NCBI GenBank assembly: GCA_007692455.1
Contig: RECC01000036.1
Span: forward strand, 1-64,000
Direction of reading: 5' to 3'
From: Alkalibacterium sp.
GTDB lineage: Bacteria; Bacillota; Bacilli; Lactobacillales; Carnobacteriaceae_A
Length of the DNA stretch: 64,000 bases
The translations under genes were made by a program, and so were the position numbers. Below the pieces are notes generated by a model. It searched no databases and had not been told where the DNA came from. It saw nothing but the letters and a program-made list of their open reading frames with translations. Shown in pieces: positions 62,312-64,000 of the stretch; position 1 is the stretch's first letter; the number at the start of each line of letters is the position of its first letter.

Positions 62312-62896
62312 TCACAATTCACTCTGTGCTGCAAAAGCGCGAGCTATTTTATTAGGAGTTTTCCTTTTAGGGATGGCGAACGCCTTCAATATCGAATCAA
62401 ATACTTCTTTGCCGGTTTCTATCGAATTCGACTCCAACTCTATTTCGTAGTCTGTTGTGTTGCTGTAACTGCTTTTGTCCAATACAAGTAGACAGTCCTT
62501 GTAATCTTTTTCGTAACGTACTGTAGTCAGCTCAGCCAGTTTGTTAACATTCTGATCGACTAGTCCTATTTTATCTGCTAAAAATTCATAAAGCTCTGAT
62601 GGAAGAGTAAATCGTCCGTGTGCAATCATCTCTTCCGCTTTGTGAGGGGCAAAATCAATCGTTGTTTCGTGATGATGTCCTTCAAAAGGAGTTTTTAATG
62701 TCAGTTCGCCTTGATCATCTTTAAGTCTGATTCTCAGTGCACATTTAGACTGTTTAAGGTCAAAGGCAGCAGTATCGAAATAAACATTTTTTTGGGAAAA
62801 TTCTGAGTCACTTTTACTAAAGTGATAATCCTTTAGTTGCAAGTATTCCTCTTTTGTAAGGAGGTTTTTAAACTCGATTTCAAGTTCGTGTTTCAT
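62312..62896 (-). CDS. CYTH domain protein (YjbK-like)
   Basis: MKHELEIEFKNLLTKEEY; YFDTAAFDLKQSKCALRIRLKDDQGELTLKTP. Confidence 0.9.
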   Translation of the reverse strand: MKHELEIEFKNLLTKEEYLQLKDYHFSKSDSEFSQKNVYFDTAAFDLKQSKCALRIRLKDDQGELTLKTPFEGHHHETTIDFAPHKAEEMIAHGRFTLPSELYEFLADKIGLVDQNVNKLAELTTVRYEKDYKDCLLVLDKSSYSNTTDYEIELESNSIETGKEVFDSILKAFAIPKRKTPNKIARAFAAQSEL

Positions 62897-63002
62897 AGCT
62901 GTAATTCCTTTCCAGTAATACTGCTGATTATTTTATTAATACTTAATATGGTACAATAGTAACAAGAATGCACATTAAAAAAAAGTAAAGAAGGTTTAGG
63001 AT

Positions 63003-63626
63003 ATGGACAGAGATTGGGAACTTTTCCTGCTTCCTTACAAGCAAACTGTAGATGAATTAAAAGTGAAGTTACGTGGTTTACGACAAATGTATAGATTAAG
63101 AAATGAACATGGCCCCATTGAATTTGTGACAGGTAGAGTTAAGCCTGTTAAAAGTATCCTGGTCAAGTCTCAGACAAGACACATTCCTCTTGATAAAATT
63201 GAAACGGATATGGAAGATTTGGCAGGAGTCAGAATTATGTGTCCTTTTGTTGAAGATATTTACGATGTTGTTGAAATGCTGAAGCAGAGAAACGATCTAA
63301 ATGTCGTCTACGAAAAAGATTATGTGACGCATAAAAAAGACAGCGGTTATCGGTCGTATCATTTAATATGCGAATATCCGGTTCAGCTAATAGACGAAGT
63401 AAAGGTTGTCCTGGTAGAAATACAGATACGAACTTTGGCAATGAATTTCTGGGCATCAATTGAACATTCCTTGAATTACAAATATCAGGGTGAATTCCCT
63501 TCAGAAATCAATAATCGCTTGCAGAAAGCGGCAGAATCTGCCTTTCAGCTAGATGAGGAGATGTCGACGATTAGAGAAGAGATTAAAGAAATTCAGAAAG
63601 ACTTTAGACTATCAAAAGATCAGTAA
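63003..63626 (+). CDS. relQ: Small alarmone synthetase / GTP pyrophosphokinase (YjbM/RelQ-like)
   Basis: DLAGVRIMCPFVEDIYDV; KKDSGYRSYHLI; EIQIRTLAMNFWASIEHSLNYK. Confidence 0.94.
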   Translation: MDRDWELFLLPYKQTVDELKVKLRGLRQMYRLRNEHGPIEFVTGRVKPVKSILVKSQTRHIPLDKIETDMEDLAGVRIMCPFVEDIYDVVEMLKQRNDLNVVYEKDYVTHKKDSGYRSYHLICEYPVQLIDEVKVVLVEIQIRTLAMNFWASIEHSLNYKYQGEFPSEINNRLQKAAESAFQLDEEMSTIREEIKEIQKDFRLSKDQ

Positions 63627-63643
63627 GAAAAGGACGGATAGAC

Positions 63644-64000
63644 GTGAGAATAGCCATAGTGCACAATTATTCTGAAAAGTCAGTTGAAGTGACTCATAAA
63701 TTAAAAACAATGCTTCTTGAAGATGCGTTCTCACTGGTTAAACAGGACCCAGATATTGTTATTTCAGTTGGAGGAGATGGAACGTTACTTTCAGCTTTTC
63801 ATAGATATGCCCACCTGCTCCATAAAGTCAGATTTATTGGTGTACATACTGGCCATTTAGGATTTTACACTGACTGGAGAGAATACAACCTCGAGGAACT
63901 GGTCAGTAGCCTGAAAAATGATAATGGTGAATTCATTGAATATCCCTTACTGGATATCGGAGTCGTTTATGAAGGCAGCGGGGAATCAAAACATTTTCTG
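63644..64000 (+). CDS. nadK: NAD kinase, 3' end beyond window
   Basis: Not in ORF track (no stop in window). GTG start; reads VRIAIVHNYSEKSVEVTHKL...DIVISVGGDGTLLSAFHRY...FIGVHTGHLGFYTDWR. Confidence 0.93.
   Translation, partial: MRIAIVHNYSEKSVEVTHKLKTMLLEDAFSLVKQDPDIVISVGGDGTLLSAFHRYAHLLHKVRFIGVHTGHLGFYTDWREYNLEELVSSLKNDNGEFIEYPLLDIGVVYEGSGESKHFL

Overview
This 64 kb window is core chromosome of a low-GC Firmicute. The SMK-box metK leader and gene content suggest Lactobacillales, plausibly a Carnobacteriaceae-like, possibly alkaliphilic or halophilic lineage (inference). Almost every gene is on the + strand. A 10-tRNA cluster (first gene cut by the window edge) is followed by conserved housekeeping blocks: metK; rodZ-pgsA-cinA-recA-rny-ymdB-mutS-mutL-msrB; ruvA-ruvB-queA-tgt-yajC-comN; dinB-ytoI-nrnA-pbp; ylbF-like/yhaO-yhaN-yhaM-prsA; ytxH-hit (minus strand); ecsA-ecsB-dat-ytmP-trmB; pepA-ytpR-(sftA position)-murC-polA-mutM-coaE-nrdR-dnaB-dnaI; T-box thrS; infC-rpmI-rplT; hemY-like; yhfI-lplA; spx-mecA-coiA-pepF; spxH and yjbK (minus); yjbM; nadK (cut by the right edge). 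I found no CRISPR array, transposon, prophage or obvious defence island. The unexplained signals are mostly non-coding or structural: twin nested hairpins in the tRNA spacers, a perfect hairpin between the pepA Shine-Dalgarno and its ATG, a short ORF at the sftA position, mutually exclusive dyads upstream of hemY, a PerR-like box on the spx promoter, a 14-nt repeat inside the thrS T-box, and a probable ATA start for infC. No database search was run; product names come from reading the translations and from synteny.
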